Shown here: in pieces, positions 16,270 through 18,733 of the stretch | Layout of the letters: the number at the start of each line of letters is the position of its first letter | Numbering within the stretch: the first letter of the stretch is position 1 | NCBI GenBank assembly: GCA_040509055.1 | Contig: JBEVLT010000468.1 | Location: 1-18,733, forward strand | Length of the DNA stretch: 18,733 nucleotides | From: JAJKIP01 sp040509055 | Lineage (GTDB): Bacteria > Bacteroidota > Bacteroidia > Chitinophagales > Chitinophagaceae | Reading direction: 5' to 3' | The notes under the pieces: model-generated | What the model was told of the DNA's origin: nothing | What the model saw: only the letters and a program-made list of their open reading frames with translations | Database searches by the model: none | Made by a program: the position numbers and the translations under genes

Positions 16270-16277
16270 CAAATATA
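16270..16277 (-). promoter_or_regulatory. -7 promoter element of the efflux operon
   Basis: The minus strand reads TATATTTG, a perfect TAnnTTTG match, 21 nt upstream of the adaptor ATG. The expected -33 zone (about 16297-16302) has no TTTG but is filled by a palindrome. Confidence 0.55.
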
Positions 16278-16308
16278 GACAGATTCGGCTGTCTGGTCCA
16301 GACCAGCC
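16277..16308. promoter_or_regulatory. Overlapping dyads, candidate operator of the efflux operon
   Basis: Two perfect, overlapping inverted repeats: AGACAG (16277-16282) N6 CTGTCT (16289-16294), and GTCTGG-T-CCAGAC (16291-16303). Flanking GGCT/AGCC (16287-16290 and 16305-16308) add near-symmetry. The block touches the -7 element and covers the -33 zone of the efflux promoter, a normal place for a dimeric repressor such as TetR- or MarR-type. It could alternatively fold as RNA on purE-directed transcripts. Confidence 0.5.
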
Positions 16309-16438
16309 ATATGACGCTAAAAAAATAACAAGCCTGCTGTACACGGTTTTGTTTTAACGCATTTTTGTTCCGCCTTTTGATAGACGGCGGTGGAACTTTT
16401 ACCCGAAAAGGCGTTTCTTTGTTTCAAATACCGCAATA

Positions 16439-16951
16439 ATGAATCCAATAGTTGGGATCATCATGGGGAGCGACAGTGACCTGGCCGTTATGCAGGCTGC
16501 ATCGGATATACTGAAGCAGTTTGCCATACCTCATGAAGTAACGGTGGTATCGGCCCACCGCACGCCGCTGCGGATGGTGGATTATGCGCAAAAAGCGAAA
16601 GACCGCGGGCTGAAAGTAATCATTGCGGGAGCAGGCGGCGCCGCCCATTTGCCGGGTATGGTGGCTTCCATCACGCCCCTGCCTGTGATCGGCGTACCGG
16701 TCAAATCATCCAATTCGATCGATGGCTGGGACTCGGTCCTGTCCATCCTGCAGATGCCGAACGGCGTACCGGTAGCCACGGTGGCCCTGAATGCGGCAAA
16801 AAATGCCGGCATCCTGGCCGCCCAGATCATTGGCGTGGCAGACGATGCCGTAAGCCGGAAAGTAGCCGGCTACAAACAATCCCTGCACAGCGAAGTGATG
16901 GAAAAAGCAGCCAGGCTGAAAAACGATGGCTGGGAAAACGGCTTTGACTAA
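16439..16951 (+). CDS. purE: N5-carboxyaminoimidazole ribonucleotide mutase
   Basis: Converts N5-CAIR to CAIR in de novo purine synthesis; cytoplasmic, octameric in the class I family. It has 170 residues. Diagnostic segments are GIIMGSDSDLAVM (6-18), VVSAHRTPLRM with the conserved His, AGAGGAAHLPGMVAS, PVIGVPV, and the SILQMPNGVPVATVALN stretch, which fits class I (bacterial N5-CAIR mutase). The ATG at 16439 gives the family N-terminus exactly. The gene is divergent from the efflux operon, sharing a 190-bp region. An imperfect -7-like TTTCTTTG at 16414-16421 lies just upstream. Its partner purK is on the same strand but on the far side of the efflux operon. Confidence 0.96.
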   Translation: MNPIVGIIMGSDSDLAVMQAASDILKQFAIPHEVTVVSAHRTPLRMVDYAQKAKDRGLKVIIAGAGGAAHLPGMVASITPLPVIGVPVKSSNSIDGWDSVLSILQMPNGVPVATVALNAAKNAGILAAQIIGVADDAVSRKVAGYKQSLHSEVMEKAARLKNDGWENGFD

Positions 16952-17100
16952 CCCGGTAACATTAACGCCACTTCAGCAATAAATTCCCTTACGGTCTCAC
17001 CGGGTACTGCCCATTTGCACAGTACAACCACGGAAGTTGCCAGGAAAGCCCTTTATGGAAAGCATGCTGCCCCGCATCCTATCCTGCATTCAGTTACTTT

Positions 17101-17799
17101 ATGCGCCTTCTCCTGTTGCTGCTTATTGCCGGCCTTTGCTTATCCCGCTGCACCAACCAGCAGCAAGGCACTGCTATCCCTATGCCGGCAACCATGCCTG
17201 CCAGGAGTTATACAGACCTCAAAGCTGCGATCGACAGCGACCGGGAGGCTTTCGGCCAGTTATATCGTTCAGCTGCCCGCAGGGAAAAGCTATGGATTCA
17301 GGTAAAAGATTATTGGGTGCGCATGCTGGGCCGCGATCTTTACGAGCAATGGAACGGCACCCCCTGGGATTTTAACGGCACCACCCGCGTGCCGCACGAG
17401 GGCACCATTGCCTGCGGTTATTTCGTCACCGGTCTTTTACTGGATATGGGCTACCCGCTGGACCGGGTAAAGCTGTCTACCTGTGCTTCGCTGACCATGA
17501 TGAAAGCCCTGACCCGGGGCCAACGTGTCCTAAATGCAAGCTACCTGTCCTATGCTGGTTTTTGCGCAACAATCAGGGATGCCGGCAAAGGCATCTTTAT
17601 CGTGGGGCTTGATTATCATACCGGCTTCCTGGTCAATGACGGAACGGATACCTGGTTCCTGCACTCCAACTATATCAACCGGGCGGGTGTGGTAAAAGAA
17701 AAAATGGCTGTCTCCGCTGCCCTGCGGGCCTCCCGTACCAGGTTCGTGGTGTCGCTGACCAGCGATACAGCTTTTCTTTTGCGCTGGATGAAGAATTGA
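17101..17799 (+). CDS. Exported protein of unknown family, possible papain-fold cysteine hydrolase
   Basis: I do not recognise this 232-residue protein. Residues 1-17 are a Leu-rich signal sequence ending LCLSRC, so it may be a lipoprotein with Cys17, though Arg just before the Cys is unusual. The mature part has GTIACGYFVTGLLLDMG (101-117), with Cys105 at the start of a predicted helix, and later GLDYHTGFLVNDG (169-181), with His173 in a strand. That Cys...His order and local context resemble NlpC/P60 and related papain-fold amidases, and the pattern FLHSNYINR could supply a third residue. This is inference from pattern only. It lies 149 nt downstream of purE on the same strand; no clear promoter motif or link to purine synthesis was seen. 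Confidence 0.7.
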   Translation: MRLLLLLLIAGLCLSRCTNQQQGTAIPMPATMPARSYTDLKAAIDSDREAFGQLYRSAARREKLWIQVKDYWVRMLGRDLYEQWNGTPWDFNGTTRVPHEGTIACGYFVTGLLLDMGYPLDRVKLSTCASLTMMKALTRGQRVLNASYLSYAGFCATIRDAGKGIFIVGLDYHTGFLVNDGTDTWFLHSNYINRAGVVKEKMAVSAALRASRTRFVVSLTSDTAFLLRWMKN

Positions 17800-17824
17800 A
17801 ATTCTGACAGAACTGAAATGGCAT

Positions 17825-17845
17825 AAAAAAACCCTTCGAAAAGGG
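17825..17845 (-). terminator. Intrinsic terminator with UUCG loop
   Basis: Read on the minus strand: CCCTT (17845-17841), loop TTCG, AAGGG (17836-17832), then seven T (17831-17825). It lies 28 nt after the stop of the 58-residue gene. The plus strand lacks a T-run after the stem, so it serves only the minus-strand unit. Confidence 0.75.
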
Positions 17846-17873
17846 AATATCTGTTATTAATCGATTTCTTTTT

Positions 17874-18050
17874 TTAGTCATAAGGTATATACAACATTGT
17901 ACCCTTCTTCCTGATTTCATTAATTTGTTCGACCAGCTTTCTGTCATGTACAGTTTTAGCCTCTTTTTTACCCAAAGCAAGATCGACCAGATTTTTTTCT
18001 TTTTCTGTCAGAACACTCTTCTGCTTCACCGCTGTTTTCACCTTATTCAT
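17874..18050 (-). CDS. Small basic protein of 58 residues, translationally coupled to the zeta-toxin-like gene
   Basis: An ATG at 18050-18048 opens a 58-residue frame ending at TAA 17876-17874. The sequence starts MNKVKTAVKQKSVLTEKEKN, continues through a charged region with LVDLALGKKEAKTV and LVEQINEIRKKG, and ends TMLYIPYD. It is Lys-rich, mostly predicted helix, with no signal peptide, Cys or His motif; I recognise no family. Evidence that it is real: its start overlaps the last 8 bases of the upstream gene (ATGAATAA), a typical coupling arrangement, and a strong terminator follows 28 nt after its stop. By position it could be an antitoxin or accessory partner of the kinase, but known zeta antitoxins usually precede the toxin, so this is only a guess. 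Confidence 0.7.
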   Translation of the reverse strand: MNKVKTAVKQKSVLTEKEKNLVDLALGKKEAKTVHDRKLVEQINEIRKKGTMLYIPYD

Positions 18051-18733
18051 TCTTTTTCTTTTTGAAACTTTCGTAGAGCTCGTGGCTTTTCACCTCTAAT
18101 TTACCGTTTTTATACTGTATCACCAACCTTGGCACAGCCTCTTCATTGGTATCCCATAAAAAAAGCTCATCAAAACAATGATTATCAACCATTTCGGGAA
18201 CAAGGCCTGATATGATCCGATTCATGTCTTTAACAAAATCTTCAGGCACTTCCCGTCCGGTTTCTTCAGCCCGCTTTTTAGCCAAGGCAAGACTCAACCC
18301 AGTTCCGAGGCTTACATAATCCATACGTACATAATAGCCACCGTCCTTAAACTTTTTATATTCATCTATCCTGTTCTGTAATGTCCCATCAGCTATTCCA
18401 TCAAGTATAATATCTATACCGCTTGCGATAGCGCCTTTCCGTATTTTTTTTGCCACGAAAGAGCTTTCTTCATGTACAATAGCGGCTGCAAGCGATTCTT
18501 CTGTTTCTACCATATACGTGTATTCAGGCAGCATTTTCTTGATCTCATCAGGATCAATTTTCAGCGCACTTGCCGGATAGCCACAATAGCTGCTATTAAG
18601 AAAGGTCGACTTACCGTTTGCCGGCGCACCTCCAAGAATATACGCGCTTCTGTTTCGACTGAAGTTTTTGCTGCCAAGCATGCTGTTGACAATATCTTCA
18701 TGAAGACTCTCCCGTTCTTCTGTCCGGAAGGAA
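18043..18733 (-). CDS. Zeta-toxin-like P-loop kinase (5' end beyond window)
   Basis: The frame is open to the right edge, so the gene is 5'-partial; at least 229 codons are visible. Upstream of an internal ATG at 18681 the frame still encodes TEERESLHEDIVNSML, which looks like the helical lead of zeta toxins, so the true start is probably outside. Motifs: Walker A GGAPANGKST (codons about 18633-18604), KIDPDEIKKMLPEY with the likely catalytic Asp, VHEESS, IILDGIADGT, and KKRAEETGREVP, the Arg-containing lid typical of zeta/PezT. Known zeta toxins phosphorylate UDP-N-acetylglucosamine and block wall synthesis, but members with other roles exist. It overlaps the downstream 58-residue gene by 8 bases. 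The stretch is visibly AT-rich against the rest of the window, suggesting recent acquisition. Confidence 0.82.
   Translation of the reverse strand, partial: SFRTEERESLHEDIVNSMLGSKNFSRNRSAYILGGAPANGKSTFLNSSYCGYPASALKIDPDEIKKMLPEYTYMVETEESLAAAIVHEESSFVAKKIRKGAIASGIDIILDGIADGTLQNRIDEYKKFKDGGYYVRMDYVSLGTGLSLALAKKRAEETGREVPEDFVKDMNRIISGLVPEMVDNHCFDELFLWDTNEEAVPRLVIQYKNGKLEVKSHELYESFKKKKNE

Noticed and set aside
16414..16421. TTTCTTTG as a -7 element for purE
   Set aside because: Differs from TAnnTTTG at the key A and lacks a -33 partner; kept only as a weak possibility in the purE entry.
16950..17015. CCCGGT ... ACCGGG pair downstream of purE as a terminator
   Set aside because: The arms are six bases and about 45 nt apart, with no T-run following; probably chance.
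1..18733. tRNA, rRNA, CRISPR array, insertion sequence or prophage genes
   Set aside because: Looked for on both strands by eye; no array of spaced repeats, no transposase or integrase motifs and no cloverleaf-like gene noticed.

Overview
The window looks like a chromosomal segment of a moderately GC-rich member of the Bacteroidota, probably Chitinophagaceae-like. Three things point there. Starts lack Shine-Dalgarno sequences. Perfect matches to the Bacteroidota sigma-factor -7 element (TAnnTTTG) sit just upstream of five genes. The proteins (class 1 fructose-bisphosphatase, HPPD, GH13 amylase, purK/purE, a periplasmic TonB_C fusion) read as typical of that phylum. The family-level assignment is inference.

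Left part (1-5567). On the minus strand are a right-hand-truncated group of CAP-domain protein, lone ABC ATPase and FKBP prolyl isomerase (cut by the window edge), and above it fbp with a likely intrinsic terminator. fbp is divergent from a monofunctional aspartate kinase on the plus strand. The aspartate kinase gene abuts, stop codon to stop codon, a convergent gene for an unusual exported protein that joins an L,D-transpeptidase domain to a TonB C-terminal domain. A perfect 20-bp inverted repeat with a promoter motif in one arm lies between that gene and its upstream neighbour.

Middle (5568-10536). hppD (minus strand) is divergent from a plus-strand run of a secreted GH13 enzyme, an SDR oxidoreductase and purK. 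purK has its own promoter motif so close to the ATG that its mRNA may be leaderless.

Right (10713-16951). A complete minus-strand tripartite efflux operon (membrane-fusion lipoprotein, RND pump, TolC-like channel) separates purK from purE. The RND pump has nine consecutive glycines where the AcrB switch loop should be. A dense palindromic block lies at the efflux promoter, directly between it and divergent purE.

Far right (16952-18733). A small exported protein of unknown family, with a Cys/His pattern suggestive of a papain-fold hydrolase, is followed by a visibly AT-rich stretch. That stretch carries a zeta-toxin-like kinase (5' end outside the window) whose stop codon overlaps a previously easy-to-miss 58-residue gene, closed by a UUCG-loop terminator. 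This two-gene unit is the best candidate for something undescribed. No tRNA, rRNA, CRISPR array or recognisable insertion sequence was seen.
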